Source: Flavobacterium sp. ACN2
GTDB taxonomy: Bacteria; Bacteroidota; Bacteroidia; Flavobacteriales; Flavobacteriaceae
NCBI RefSeq assembly: GCF_002303885.1
Contig: NZ_MRCM01000010.1
Location: forward strand, 1 to 64,000
Direction of reading: 5' to 3'
Length of the DNA: 64,000 bases
Part shown: positions 9,901 to 18,206 of the stretch, piece by piece
How the letters are laid out: every line of letters begins with the position of its first letter
Numbering within the stretch: position 1 is the first letter of the stretch
Translations under genes and position numbers: made by a program
The notes under the pieces: generated by a model
The model's database searches: none
The model's input: only the letters and a program-made list of their open reading frames with translations
Told to the model about the DNA's origin: nothing

Positions 9901-10032
9901 GGTTCAGAATCTCAAAAACCACTGGCTATTGTAATTATCGGTGGCTTAATGACGGCTACAGTCTTAACTTTATTAGTATTCCCAATTTTATTCTGGGTAT
10001 TCAATAGAAAAAAAGATGTGCCAATAGAATAG
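6934..10032 (+). CDS. CzcA/CusA-type heavy-metal RND pump
   Basis: A 1032-residue inner-membrane proton antiporter of normal length for the HME-RND class, with 12 predicted helices and two large periplasmic loops. In helix 4 the motif DFGIIIDGAVVMVE gives Asp396, Asp402 and Glu409, with the same spacing as the essential triad of Cupriavidus CzcA. That argues for divalent metals (Zn, Co, Cd, Ni) rather than Cu(I)/Ag(I), though the exact metal is uncertain. The gene ends the operon and is followed by a terminator at 10083-10107. Confidence 0.92.
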   Translation: MNKFIKNIIAFSLKNKAFTFFWVGLLAVAGFISFKNMPIDAFPDVTNTQIIIITQWNGKSAEEVERFVTSPIEIAMNSVQKKTSVRSITMFGLSVIKIIFDDGVDDTFARFQVNNLLKNVSLPDDVEPDVQPPYGPTGEIFRYIVKSNSRDSRELLTYQNWVIDKQLRSLPGVADLNVFGGQTKTYEVGVDPIKLAKYNITPLQVYNAVNAGNLNVGGDVIEKNGQAFVVRGVGLLKSKADIGNIIVDDAGGNPILVKNLAEVYESSMPRVGQTGLGDNDDAVEGIVVMRKGENPQETLALIKAKIKDLNDNVLPKDIKIETFYDRDNLMNFTTETVMHNLFEGIILVTVVVFLFMADWRTTFTVSIVIPLSLLFAFLCLKMMGMSANLLSLGAVDFGIIIDGAVVMVEGLFVVLDHRAHQLGMEKFNKIAKGSLIKRTGTEMGKAIFFSKLIIITALLPIFSFQKVEGKMFSPLAFTLGFALLGALIFTLTLVPVLSHILLNKNVKEKHNPFVNFWDRIVSKGFAWTFKHKVQTLIASTALLVGVFFSAGFLGTEFLPQLNEGALWVTAELPMSTSLPESVKTAAIIRKDLESFPEVKKVLSQTGRSNDGTDPNGFGFIQLQVDLIPQKEWKRKISMDELINEMDEKLKVHQGITYNYSQPVIDNVAESVAGFKASNAVKIYGDDLNKLDQLANEVLAQIKNIPGIKDAGILRNVGQPEISVILDREKMAAYGVTLSDAQAVLELAFGGKTATEKYEDEKKFDVRVRFSKEYRKDEKDLEEIKVPTINGIKIPLKEICDIKTITGPAFIYRDNTKRFIGVKFSVRDRDLGSTIAEAQSKVNKLKLPAGYTTGWTGEFENQVRASARLAQVVPISLIGIFVLLFILFGNFKDSLLVLANVPFAIIGGIIALHITGMNFGISAGVGFIALLGICIQNGVILISEFHHNLKAKFSLEESIFRGVKARTRAVVMTALMASIGLMPAAISTGIGSESQKPLAIVIIGGLMTATVLTLLVFPILFWVFNRKKDVPIE

Positions 10033-10082
10033 CAATCAAAATATTTAGTTTTAAATCAATTTGTTGGGATTTAAAAAAGAAG

Positions 10083-10107
10083 AAGCATCATTTTTATAAT
10101 GATGCTT
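10083..10107 (+). terminator. Terminator of the RND operon
   Basis: Stem AAGCATCAT (10083-10091) with ATGATGCTT (10099-10107), followed by a T-run. Confidence 0.75.
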
Positions 10108-10137
10108 TTTTGTTTTAGAGTTCTTTCTAAAACAAAA

Positions 10138-10166
10138 AAAAGACCTTCTGCTCACAAAGGTCTTTT
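10138..10166 (-). terminator. Terminator of the first ankyrin gene
   Basis: Stem AAAAGACCTT (10138-10147) with AAGGTCTTTT (10157-10166). On the minus strand it is followed by a T-run and lies 30 nt past the ankyrin stop. Confidence 0.7.
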
Positions 10167-10196
10167 TTTCTACTAACTCAAAACTTTTTTATACCG

Positions 10197-10577
10197 TTAT
10201 TTCAAATCTTTCAAAATCGCAATAGATTCTGAAGCATTTGATAATTCTGCATATTTCAATGCAGTAAAACCATTTTCATTTTTTGCACTAGCTTTTGCGC
10301 CATTTGCCAATAAAACTTTAATGATTTCAAATTTGTTATAACGTGCAGCTGTCATTAATGGAGTAAGATCTTCTGAAATTAAATTTACATCTGCTCCGTA
10401 CTCAATAAATTTCTTAACTGTTTCAATATCTCCTTTGCTAATAGCAACATTTAAAGGGTTTGCTGTATAACCTGTACGTTCAATTGGATTTTTAACAGTT
10501 GAAACTCCGTTTGAAGCCATTGCTACATTTCCAAATGTTACCAAGGCTAGTCCTAAATAAATAACTGATTTTTTCAT
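10197..10577 (-). CDS. Secreted ankyrin-repeat protein (copy 1)
   Basis: A 126-residue exported protein: signal peptide to about residue 21 (ending NVAMAS), then three ankyrin repeats with the signatures NVAISKGDIETVKKFIEYGADVN, TPLMTAARYNKFEIIKVLLANGA and TALKYAELSNASESI. Ankyrin repeats bind other proteins and no enzyme domain is present, so it is probably a small periplasmic binding or inhibitor protein. A paralogue with the same layout and a similar leader lies at 11561-11959, and the two flank the SRPBCC gene. The target is unknown. Confidence 0.85.
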   Translation of the reverse strand: MKKSVIYLGLALVTFGNVAMASNGVSTVKNPIERTGYTANPLNVAISKGDIETVKKFIEYGADVNLISEDLTPLMTAARYNKFEIIKVLLANGAKASAKNENGFTALKYAELSNASESIAILKDLK

Positions 10578-10961
10578 AATGATTGATTGTTTATTAATTG
10601 ATTATTGATGATTTTAATTTCTGATGTAAAAGTAATTCATTTTATCGTATTATGCATTGCAAAGTACCATGTTTTAACCAATTCTTAACACTTACTTAAT
10701 AAAACGATAATTAAAGAACCCAAACGTTACCAAATTAATGGTTTTACTATAATAGACTACATAAAAAAGAAAATGTTACAATAAATCTTATTTATTTTTA
10801 ATCTTTTTTGCAAACCCCTTCATTTCAAACTCTCAAATAATTTTTTAAATTTACTATAGGGTTAAAATTCCAAAAGATAGCGTTTCAATCTAAAAGCCCT
10901 ATAGTTCTTTGTTTAGCAAAAAAATCTATCCAAAAAACACTAACCTTAAAAACAAAAAACC
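10578..10961. other. Intergenic region with a 9-bp inverted repeat
   Basis: AT-rich DNA between the divergent ankyrin and SRPBCC genes. Near the right end ACTATAGGG (10853-10861) and CCCTATAGT (10897-10905) form a perfect 9-bp inverted repeat 35 nt apart, the second arm 57 nt before the SRPBCC start. It could be a paired operator or a leader structure. I see no RNA gene or missed reading frame. Confidence 0.5.
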
Positions 10962-11498
10962 ATGATTTTCATTAAAAGATTACTAGTTATTTTAATTTTA
11001 TTCATTTCGATTGTTTTAATTCTTGCCTACTTTATGCCGAAGGAATATTCGGTTGAAAGAGAAATTACGATCAACAAACCTGCCGATAGTATTTTTAAAT
11101 ATGTCAGATCATTAAAGAACCAAAATGAGTTTAGTGTTTGGGCCAATAGGGATCCAAAAATAAGGATTACTTATAAAGGTACTGATGACGCAGTAGGCGC
11201 TGTATCTTCTTGGGAAAGTAATGTAAAAGAAGTTGGAGTTGGCGAACAAGAGATTACGAAAATAACAGAAAATAGACGTCTGGATTTTGCTCTTCGTTTT
11301 AAAAAGCCAATGGAAGATACTGCAGTTGGATTTATGTCTACTGAACCGGTTTCGGGAAATCAGACAAAAGTAAGATGGGGAATCAGCGGTGTAATTCCTT
11401 ATCCAACAAATATTATGCTTCCGATGCTAAAAATGGATCAAATGATTGGAAACGATCTGCAAAAAGGTCTAGAAAATTTAAAAGAGAAAATGGAATAA
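10962..11498 (+). CDS. SRPBCC / polyketide cyclase-like protein with membrane anchor
   Basis: A 178-residue protein with an N-terminal membrane helix (residues about 5-25) followed by a START/SRPBCC fold: EYSVEREITINKPADSIFKYV at the first strand and ...NDLQKGLENLKEKME at the final helix. Proteins of this type bind a hydrophobic ligand in a helix-grip cavity, and this one is probably tethered facing the periplasm. It is an isolated gene ending in a shared bidirectional terminator with the ankyrin paralogue. The ligand is unknown. Confidence 0.8.
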   Translation: MIFIKRLLVILILFISIVLILAYFMPKEYSVEREITINKPADSIFKYVRSLKNQNEFSVWANRDPKIRITYKGTDDAVGAVSSWESNVKEVGVGEQEITKITENRRLDFALRFKKPMEDTAVGFMSTEPVSGNQTKVRWGISGVIPYPTNIMLPMLKMDQMIGNDLQKGLENLKEKME

Positions 11499-11519
11499 CA
11501 CTTTATCATTTTAAAATAA

Positions 11520-11554
11520 AAAAGTGCAATTCCGTTTTTTTGAATTGCACTTTT
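11520..11554. terminator. Bidirectional terminator
   Basis: Perfect 13-bp stem AAAAGTGCAATTC (11520-11532) with GAATTGCACTTTT (11542-11554), between the convergent SRPBCC and ankyrin genes. Confidence 0.85.
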
Positions 11555-11560
11555 CTTTTT

Positions 11561-11959
11561 CTATTTACTATTCTTACGATTTTCTTTTAGCGTCTTTAAA
11601 ATAGTAATAGAGTCTGATGATTTGGCGTACTCTGCATAATTCAAAGCGGTTAAACCATGCGAGTTTTCGATTGACGAATCTGCTCCATTGGCAAGTAATA
11701 ATTTAATAATGTCACAATGGTTAAATCTTGCTGCAACCATTAATGGCGTCATATTATTTTCCATTTTATTGACATTGGTGCCATACAGAACGAACTTCTT
11801 AACGGCTTCAAAATCGCCTTTGCTAATGGCGAGATGTAACGGAGATTTTCCATAAACTGAAAATTCTACTTGATTTTTAGCTGCAATTGCCGAATTTGAT
11901 GCAATAGAAACATTTCCAAAAAGGAAAAATAATCCTAAAATAACTACTGATTTTTTCAT
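11561..11959 (-). CDS. Secreted ankyrin-repeat protein (copy 2)
   Basis: A 132-residue paralogue of the protein at 10197-10577: signal peptide (MKKSVVILGLFFLFGNVSIAS), then HLAISKGDFEAVKKFVLYGTNVN, TPLMVAARFNHCDIIKLLLANGA and TALNYAEYAKSSDSI as ankyrin units. It ends in a short basic tail (ENRKNSK) absent from copy 1. Its start region, including the leader before the ATG, resembles that of copy 1, which points to local gene duplication. The leader contains a run of TGA/TCA triplets at 11981-11996. Function unknown. Confidence 0.85.
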   Translation of the reverse strand: MKKSVVILGLFFLFGNVSIASNSAIAAKNQVEFSVYGKSPLHLAISKGDFEAVKKFVLYGTNVNKMENNMTPLMVAARFNHCDIIKLLLANGADSSIENSHGLTALNYAEYAKSSDSITILKTLKENRKNSK

Positions 11960-11980
11960 GATGATTGTTTGTTAAATGAT

Positions 11981-11996
11981 TGATGATGATGATGAT
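11981..11996. repeat. Short triplet repeat in the ankyrin leader
   Basis: About five copies of TGA (TCA on the coding strand) lie 22-37 nt upstream of the ankyrin start codon. Copy number could vary by slippage. Confidence 0.6.
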
Positions 11997-12056
11997 TTAC
12001 TTGTTAGACGACTTAAAACTCGAGAAGGTTGCATGATTACTTCAAAAAAATAAAAA

Positions 12057-12086
12057 AACGCAATTTAGTTTGACCTAAATTACGTT
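12057..12086 (-). terminator. Terminator of the GH26 gene
   Basis: AACG(c)AATTTAG pairs with CTAAATT(a)CGTT apart from one mismatch, and the minus strand continues into a long T-run. It lies 22 nt past the mannanase stop. Confidence 0.7.
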
Positions 12087-12107
12087 CTTAATTTGTTGAA
12101 GAATAGA

Positions 12108-13241
12108 CTAAATCTTAAATTTCTTGCTGTAAATGTTCTTCAAATCCTTTTCAAATAAAGTAAAAGAATCATCATAGAATTTTATAAAATCTTTTTCGCT
12201 TACTTGTCCCGGAAAAGGCGCATAATAATGCGTTGGACTTGTAACATCGTTTCTCCAAACTAAAACATAAGCCAATTGCAGATTTTGGGATTTTAAAGTT
12301 TTAAGTAAAACTTCTGTCCACCACTTTTCATTAGGAATTGATTCTAGTCCAGTTTCTGTAAATGCAGCTAATTTTTTCTTTTTTATAGCCAAATCAGAAA
12401 ATATTTTAAGTTTTCTTAGTCCAGCATCTAGGTCGTATTTGCCATTTCTTCCAAAATCTCCATAATCATCCATGCCAAGCATATCAACAAATTCATCACC
12501 TGGATAACGCTCTAAATATTCTGCTTCAGAATTAAATTTATTATCAGGAGAAAAAGCATAAATAAAATTATGAACTCCCAAAGTATCTCTTAAATAAGAA
12601 ACCGTAAACTGCCAAACCGCAATAAAATCTTCTCGAGAAGTATGCGTTCTCCCCCACCAAAACCAATCGCCATCAAATTCGTGAAAGGGCCTGAAAATCA
12701 TCGGGGAAAGTTTTCCATCTTTTGCTTTAACAGAATGTGCAAAATCGGCAATAGTTTTTAAAATCTCTTTGTATTCCTCATGATGAGAACCTCCGGGCTT
12801 TATCAAAGACATGGAAGCAGCTGAAATTCCTTCTTTCCAATAAAATCCTCCTTCAGAAGCTGGATTATTAAAATGCAAAGAAACAGTTGTAATTCCGCCT
12901 CTTTCATACGTATCGATTACATTTTTTCGCAATAAATCTTTAGTCTTTTCAATTTGGTCTTTGGAACGACCAGAAAAATCACTAAAATCAATCCCAACAA
13001 TGGCAGGATGCGAACCCGTAACCGATTTTACATCTGAACGATTAGGCTCATTACTCCATCCATGTCCATATTCAAGCGCGTGCTGATGCCCGAAAAGAAT
13101 ATGCTTTTCGGAAATAGTTTTAAGATTCTGATATAAGTTTTTAGTTTCCTTTGTCGCATTTTTATCAATCTGCGCAAAAAGAAAATGCCCTGCTGTAAAA
13201 CATACAATTAGCAGGGCATTTTTTTGGGTTATAAATTTCAT
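12108..13241 (-). CDS. Glycoside hydrolase family 26 beta-mannanase
   Basis: A 377-residue secreted enzyme with a type I signal peptide (to about residue 24, ...HFLFAQ). Family 26 enzymes hydrolyse beta-1,4-mannan with retention. The acid/base Glu188 sits in RPFHEFDGDWFWWG and the nucleophile Glu296 in AAFTETGLES, both in expected order on a TIM barrel, with upstream FGHQHALEYGHGW as the substrate cleft. No carbohydrate-binding module and no SusC/D pair is nearby, so this is not a full utilisation locus. It is followed (minus strand) by a terminator and preceded 32 nt upstream by purC, possibly co-transcribed by chance proximity. Confidence 0.9.
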   Translation of the reverse strand: MKFITQKNALLIVCFTAGHFLFAQIDKNATKETKNLYQNLKTISEKHILFGHQHALEYGHGWSNEPNRSDVKSVTGSHPAIVGIDFSDFSGRSKDQIEKTKDLLRKNVIDTYERGGITTVSLHFNNPASEGGFYWKEGISAASMSLIKPGGSHHEEYKEILKTIADFAHSVKAKDGKLSPMIFRPFHEFDGDWFWWGRTHTSREDFIAVWQFTVSYLRDTLGVHNFIYAFSPDNKFNSEAEYLERYPGDEFVDMLGMDDYGDFGRNGKYDLDAGLRKLKIFSDLAIKKKKLAAFTETGLESIPNEKWWTEVLLKTLKSQNLQLAYVLVWRNDVTSPTHYYAPFPGQVSEKDFIKFYDDSFTLFEKDLKNIYSKKFKI

Positions 13242-13272
13242 GGTTTAAATCGTTAGTTTAAACCCGAAATTA

Positions 13273-14226
13273 CTATTTTGAAGAAAGGTAATCTAATACG
13301 TTTTTTTCAATACGTTGATCAATATTGTCAATATCAGCTTTTACAAATTTTTCTCCTAAAATATTCTCGAACAATTCGATGTATCTTTCAGAAACAGACT
13401 CGATATATTCGTCTGTCATATTCGGAATTTGCTGTCCTTCTTGACCTTGAAAACCATTTTCGATCAACCAACGGCGAACAAATTCTTTAGATAATTGTTT
13501 TTGCTCCTCTCCATTTGCCTGTCTTTCAGCATATCCGTCAGCGTAGAAATAACGAGAAGAATCTGGAGTATGGATTTCGTCAATTAAAACAATAATACCT
13601 TCTTTTGTTTTTCCGAACTCATATTTGGTATCCACTAAAATCAATCCGCGTTTTGCAGCGATTTCAGTTCCTCTTTGAAATAAAGCACGAGTATATTTTT
13701 CTAAAACTAAATAATCTTCTTCAGAAACAATTCCTTTTGCTAAAATATCTTCACGAGAAATATCTTCGTCATGAGAACCATTATCTGCTTTTGTAGTTGG
13801 TGTAATAATTGGTTCTGGAAATTTATCGTTTTCTTTTAGGCCTTCAGCCATAGTAACACCGCAGATTTGTTTTCTGCCTGCAGCATATTCACGAGCTGCA
13901 TGACCAGATAAATAACCGCGAATTACCATTTCTACCTTAAAAGGTTCACATAAATGTCCAACAGCAACGTTTGGATCTGGAGTTGCAATCAGCCAGTTTG
14001 GAACGATATCTTGCGTCAATTCCATAAATTTTGTTGCAATCTGATTTAGGATTTGTCCTTTATACGGAATTCCTTTTGGCAAAACTACATCAAAAGCCGA
14101 AAGTCTATCTGTTGCCACCATTACTAAAAGTTCATCATTAATATTATAAACTTCTCTAACTTTTCCGCGGTAAACTGATTTCTGATTCGGGAAATTAAAA
14201 TCTGTAGTTGTGATTGTGTTGCTCAT
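13273..14226 (-). CDS. purC: Phosphoribosylaminoimidazole-succinocarboxamide synthase (SAICAR synthetase)
   Basis: A 317-residue cytosolic enzyme of de novo purine synthesis, joining CAIR and aspartate with ATP. I set the start at 14226 ([15 protein letters not shown]) because the 21 extra residues from 14289 do not match the family. Signatures include [11 protein letters not shown] (nucleotide site), [14 protein letters not shown] and [11 protein letters not shown]. This longer form, with the C-terminal [14 protein letters not shown] segment, is normal for Bacteroidota. No other purine gene is adjacent. Confidence 0.95.
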   Translation of the reverse strand: MSNTITTTDFNFPNQKSVYRGKVREVYNINDELLVMVATDRLSAFDVVLPKGIPYKGQILNQIATKFMELTQDIVPNWLIATPDPNVAVGHLCEPFKVEMVIRGYLSGHAAREYAAGRKQICGVTMAEGLKENDKFPEPIITPTTKADNGSHDEDISREDILAKGIVSEEDYLVLEKYTRALFQRGTEIAAKRGLILVDTKYEFGKTKEGIIVLIDEIHTPDSSRYFYADGYAERQANGEEQKQLSKEFVRRWLIENGFQGQEGQQIPNMTDEYIESVSERYIELFENILGEKFVKADIDNIDQRIEKNVLDYLSSK

Positions 14227-14317
14227 TATCCTTTTGGTTGTGTTGTTTTTAATGAATGCAAATTTAAAACTATTTGGCAGAGCAAACAAAGAAAATATTA
14301 CTTCAATTTTAACTGAT

Positions 14318-14911
14318 TTATTTAAAGCTTAAAATTCCTTTGCCAAAAGATTTTATTGACTCGTCTAAACTAGAAATTGTCGTTTGTGGCAACTTTTTAA
14401 AATCTCCTGATTGTACAATTAAAATTTGCCCTTCGTTATGCGCTGGTGCATTGGGCAAAAAAATTACGGCATTTCCCATTTCATCTTCCTCAATTAAATG
14501 GGCCGGTTGCCAGAAATTTCCATTTTTAAACAAAACCGGCAAGTCTGTAACTGGTTTTGGTTTACTATTTCGCTTTAATAACTTTTCTTCTGCTTCTTTT
14601 TTATTCTTTTCATAACCTGGCAGAAAGATCATTAATTTCTCATCTACCCACTTTGTAAATCTTTTTAAGAGAGATAATCGCATTAAAAAACCGCTGAAAT
14701 AAATAAGAGCAATTAAAATAATCCCGCCAGCAATATCAGTTGCATATTTCCCTAATACCAGATCTAAACGAAGAAAGTGCGCAAATTTTTCTCCATAATT
14801 CTGAAAGAACTTCCAAACTTTTTCTAACAAAATAAAAAAAACTAAAAGCGGTAATAAAACCAATGCTCCCGAAATACAATTTCGTTCAACTTGAAGTAAA
14901 AATCTTTTCAT
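14318..14911 (-). CDS. DUF502 family membrane protein
   Basis: A 197-residue inner-membrane protein with two hydrophobic segments (about residues 14-32 and 57-77) separated by a short loop, then a soluble domain with the family pattern [45 protein letters not shown]502 proteins are widespread and uncharacterised in bacteria. It lies between purC and a HAD phosphatase on the same strand, with a terminator behind the HAD gene, so it probably has its own promoter. No catalytic residues are recognisable. Confidence 0.82.
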   Translation of the reverse strand: MKRFLLQVERNCISGALVLLPLLVFFILLEKVWKFFQNYGEKFAHFLRLDLVLGKYATDIAGGIILIALIYFSGFLMRLSLLKRFTKWVDEKLMIFLPGYEKNKKEAEEKLLKRNSKPKPVTDLPVLFKNGNFWQPAHLIEEDEMGNAVIFLPNAPAHNEGQILIVQSGDFKKLPQTTISSLDESIKSFGKGILSFK

Positions 14912-14939
14912 TGTTAAAACAAATTAAGGTTAAAAAAAT

Positions 14940-14968
14940 AAGAGCTAACTCTTTGCGAATTAGCTCTT
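14940..14968 (-). terminator. Terminator of the HAD gene
   Basis: Stem AAGAGCTAA (14940-14948) with TTAGCTCTT (14960-14968), downstream of the minus-strand HAD hydrolase. Confidence 0.7.
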
Positions 14969-15025
14969 ATAAAAATAACTTATTATTTAATATTCAGCAA
15001 CAAAATGAACATAAAACATTCTGAA

Positions 15026-15856
15026 TTAAGTTATTGCAAACTCTTTATCTAAAATTTTAGAGGCAATATATTTTGCAACTCCGTCTTCTGCATTGGTTTG
15101 AATTACTTCTAAATCTGGCAAAGCATCTTTTAAAATTGAAGGAGCGTTCCCCATAATTAATCCTCTTCCGGTAGCAGACAACATTTGCAAGTCGTTAAAA
15201 CCATCGCCAAACGAAACCGCTTGTTCCATCGTAAATCCTTCTTTTTCTAACACTTTTGCAATAGCAACCGCTTTATCTACCGATTTGTCCATAAATTCTA
15301 AACAAGTTGGCAAACTAAAAGCATGATGCAAATGCTCTGAAGAATTGGCTAAAACAGCATCTCTCACTTTTACCAATTTCTCGTGATTATCGCATGAAAA
15401 GAAGATTTTAATTGCCTTGAAATCGTCTATAGTTTTGTAATCTACTAATTCTGGACGATATTTTAATTCGGCTTGAAAAGAGTTTAATCTCTCATTCCAT
15501 TTATTAGTCTGCCACACGTTTTCCTTAAATAACACAACCGTAACATCTGGATCGATTTCGATATTTAATGCCGCTTTCACCACATCGCTGTCCAAATTAA
15601 AAGCAAAAAGTTCTTCTTTATCTGGCGAATGAATTCTACCTCCGTTCGAACTTACCAAATAAACCGGTACCGCAAGTGTTTCGATAATAGCCATGGCATC
15701 AAGGTGATGACGACCTGTAGCTACAACAATCAAATAACCTTGATTGTGAAGTTCTTGAAAAATTGATTTGGTGTAATCTGAAATTCTGTGTTGTGGGTTG
15801 AGTAAAGTTCCGTCAAGGTCACTTACTACAACTTTTATATTTTTAAGTTTTGTCAT
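15026..15856 (-). CDS. Cof-type HAD-IIB phosphatase
   Basis: A 276-residue cytosolic phosphatase. Motif I is VVSDLDGTLL (nucleophile Asp13, acid Asp15), motif II is VVATGRH, and motif III/IV lies in SVDKAVAIAKVLE and SFGDGFNDLQML near residues 197-225. The C2B cap between them defines the Cof/YbiV class, which dephosphorylates sugar phosphates and related small metabolites. Its substrate cannot be assigned. It stands alone on the minus strand. Confidence 0.9.
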   Translation of the reverse strand: MTKLKNIKVVVSDLDGTLLNPQHRISDYTKSIFQELHNQGYLIVVATGRHHLDAMAIIETLAVPVYLVSSNGGRIHSPDKEELFAFNLDSDVVKAALNIEIDPDVTVVLFKENVWQTNKWNERLNSFQAELKYRPELVDYKTIDDFKAIKIFFSCDNHEKLVKVRDAVLANSSEHLHHAFSLPTCLEFMDKSVDKAVAIAKVLEKEGFTMEQAVSFGDGFNDLQMLSATGRGLIMGNAPSILKDALPDLEVIQTNAEDGVAKYIASKILDKEFAIT

Positions 15857-15994
15857 ATTAATATTCCAATATTTAGAATTGCAAATTTACGGCTTTAAGC
15901 TCGGTTAGACAAAGATTACAGGCTTTGAAAGCCAAAATTGAGGTAAGTTTATTATTTATTTAACTATTCCGTTAAATATTGCTATTTAAACATT

Positions 15995-16357
15995 TTAAAT
16001 CTTAACAATTCCTGTTTTATATAAATTTATTGCTTTTTGAATTATCGTTTCAATCTGATCCAAGGGTAAATCTTCATTACTATCAAACATCATAATCTTC
16101 ATTCGCGAACGATTCTCCTGAATCAAAAAAGGCTCATCAAAATGTTTTCCTTCTACAATTCCCATATAAGGCTTTTTGAATTTTTTATGAATCCATAAAT
16201 AGCAAAACATTTTTCCTTTATAACAGAAAAATGGCATTCCGTATTTTAAAGTATTTGTAATATCCTGATCTTGTTTTAGAATGATTTCTTTTAATGCCAA
16301 GAATAATCCTTTTATAGGTTCTTCTTGGTTTAGGTAGAAATCATCTAGTTGTTTCAT
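15995..16357 (-). CDS. DUF1801 domain protein
   Basis: A 120-residue soluble protein of the DUF1801/YdhG fold: LFLALKEIILK..DITNTLKYGMPFFCYKGKMFCYLWIHKK, then YMGIVEGKHFDEP and the C-terminal helix LDQIETIIQKAINLY. The family is uncharacterised, with some members called iron chaperones on thin evidence. It lies 12 nt downstream of the lipoprotein gene on the same strand, so the two probably share a transcript. Confidence 0.82.
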   Translation of the reverse strand: MKQLDDFYLNQEEPIKGLFLALKEIILKQDQDITNTLKYGMPFFCYKGKMFCYLWIHKKFKKPYMGIVEGKHFDEPFLIQENRSRMKIMMFDSNEDLPLDQIETIIQKAINLYKTGIVKI

Positions 16358-16369
16358 TTTTTAATACGT

Positions 16370-16858
16370 TTATCTAATTTTCTTGGTATGTGCATAAACT
16401 CTTTTTAAGGTGTCATAACCTGGACAATTAGAACTAGCTTTAAATTCATAAACTAAAGAATCATTTTTAAGATAGAATCTTTCTTTTGAGAAAATTAAAA
16501 AGTCAGCATTTTGGCTAGTATTACAATTTGGAATAGTCAACGTATCTTTTCTTCTGGTTTCACCAAATTTTATACATCTTGTATATGGAAACATTCGATA
16601 ACATGTATCGCTACTTGTACTGTTTAATTCAATAGAATCCCCTACTAGTTTCCATTTCCCTTTAGAAATTACTCTCCAGTCGCACCCCGCTCCTTTATAA
16701 GAAAAAGTGCTGTCTTTATTTATCTTTAACAAATGACTGCCTGGAACAATATATTCCGTATCATACCAAGTGCCTACAAACTTGTTTTTTGGGATTTCTT
16801 TTTTTTCACATGAAAGCAAACCAATAAATAATATTAAAATCGATATTCTAATTTTCAT
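16370..16858 (-). CDS. Lipoprotein of unknown function, lipocalin-like
   Basis: A 162-residue lipoprotein with lipobox LLSC (Cys17) and a mature beta-rich domain: NKFVGTWYDTEYIVPGSHLLKINKDSTFSYKG..GKWKLVGDSIELNS. The order of GTW, a bare strand with STFSY and GKWKLVGD resembles lipocalin-like domains of Bacteroidota lipoproteins. Four or more cysteines in the mature part could form disulphides. I do not recognise a specific function. It is likely co-transcribed with the DUF1801 gene. Confidence 0.75.
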   Translation of the reverse strand: MKIRISILILFIGLLSCEKKEIPKNKFVGTWYDTEYIVPGSHLLKINKDSTFSYKGAGCDWRVISKGKWKLVGDSIELNSTSSDTCYRMFPYTRCIKFGETRRKDTLTIPNCNTSQNADFLIFSKERFYLKNDSLVYEFKASSNCPGYDTLKRVYAHTKKIR

Positions 16859-16893
16859 TTAAATCTCGTTTGATTAATCTCTAATTCAAAAAA

Positions 16894-16938
16894 AATATTC
16901 GTTTTGCACCTTTACTAGAAACGTACAAAACGAATATT
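16894..16938 (-). terminator. Terminator of the phoH gene
   Basis: Perfect 13-bp stem AATATTCGTTTTG (16894-16906) with CAAAACGAATATT (16926-16938). The minus strand continues with a T-run. Confidence 0.8.
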
Positions 16939-16994
16939 AATAAATGTTAAAACACAATTCACGATTTACATTTAACATTTCACTACAATAATTA

Positions 16995-17945
16995 TTAATC
17001 GTGATTCTCGATTTGTTTATAAGCGTCAATCACCTTTTTAACCAATCTGTGGCGAACGATATCTTTATCATCTAGATAAATAATTCCGATTCCGTCAATA
17101 TCTTTTAGAACCAAAATAGCTTCTTTAAGACCAGAAATAGTTCTTCTTGGTAAATCGACCTGTCCTGGATCACCCGTAATCATAAATTTGGCGTTTTTTC
17201 CCATACGGGTTAAAAACATTTTCATTTGTGAATGTGTGGTGTTTTGTGCTTCGTCAAGGATTACAAAGGCATTGTCAAGCGTACGCCCACGCATAAAGGC
17301 AAGTGGCGCAATCTGAATTATTCCTTTCAAAATATAATCCTCTAATTTTTCATTCGGAAGCATGTCACGCAAGGCATCATACAATGGTTGCATGTAAGGA
17401 TCTAGTTTTTCTTTCATATCCCCAGGAAGAAATCCGAGATTTTCTCCCGCTTCAACCGCTGGACGCGTTAGAATGATCCTTTTTACCTCTTTATCTTTTA
17501 GCATTTTAACCGCCATAGCGACACCGGTATACGTTTTTCCGGTTCCAGCAGGACCAATAGCAAAGACCATATCGTTTTTCTTAATCGTATCAACCAGCAA
17601 TTGCTGATTTGGCGTCATTGCTTTGATAATCTTACCGCCAACACCATGAACTAAGATTTTATCATGATCATAAGCTCTTTTTTCTTCCTGACCATCACTC
17701 ATAATTACACGCTCAATTACATTATCGTCAATATTATTATAACGTGTAAAATGAAGCATTAATCTTTGAAATCTTTTTTCGAATTCGTCTAAAACTTCTT
17801 TTTCGCCAAATGCCTTTAAAGTTGTCCCTCGCGCTACGATTTTAAGCTTCGGGTAATACTTTTTAATGATTTCTAAATGGCTGTCCTGCGCGCCCCAAAA
17901 TTCTTTTGGTGCAATATCTACTAGCTCGATTATTCTTTCGTTCAA
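16995..17945 (-). CDS. phoH: PhoH family ATPase
   Basis: A 316-residue cytosolic P-loop ATPase of normal PhoH length. An N-terminal KH-like region (about 1-105) precedes the ATPase core with Walker A GPAGTGKT (131-138), LTRPAVEAGENLGFLPGDMKEKL (characteristic of PhoH) and Walker B FVILDEAQNTT, followed by MITGDPGQVDLP. The family is linked to RNA metabolism, and related PhoH proteins have RNA helicase-like activity. It is divergent from the SAM hydroxide adenosyltransferase gene across 261 bp, in which I see no further gene. Confidence 0.93.
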   Translation of the reverse strand: MNERIIELVDIAPKEFWGAQDSHLEIIKKYYPKLKIVARGTTLKAFGEKEVLDEFEKRFQRLMLHFTRYNNIDDNVIERVIMSDGQEEKRAYDHDKILVHGVGGKIIKAMTPNQQLLVDTIKKNDMVFAIGPAGTGKTYTGVAMAVKMLKDKEVKRIILTRPAVEAGENLGFLPGDMKEKLDPYMQPLYDALRDMLPNEKLEDYILKGIIQIAPLAFMRGRTLDNAFVILDEAQNTTHSQMKMFLTRMGKNAKFMITGDPGQVDLPRRTISGLKEAILVLKDIDGIGIIYLDDKDIVRHRLVKKVIDAYKQIENHD

Positions 17946-18206
17946 ATGAAGTAGTTTTAAATTAAAAATTCCTTTTAATATTTAGTGGTTGTCGGGTCTT
18001 TTTTTAATCACCGTATTCAGTGGCGGTTTTCAGTTTTATCAAAATAAACTTAAATACGTGTTACTGAATATTGTAACTTGCAAATGCTTTAAAAATTACA
18101 AATTGTCTTTTCTTTCTTTCAATTTGTGTTTACTATTATTAGCTTTGCATTTCTCAAATTTAATGAAATTTAGATTTAAATACTATCAATAGTTATAAAC
18201 AAAATT

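Noticed and set aside
11375..11590. 71-codon frame overlapping the SRPBCC end
   Set aside because: It is in another frame of the SRPBCC gene and crosses the bidirectional terminator.
17989..18192. 67-codon frame between phoH and the DUF62 gene
   Set aside because: No family match and unlikely composition; the gap is better read as divergent promoter DNA.
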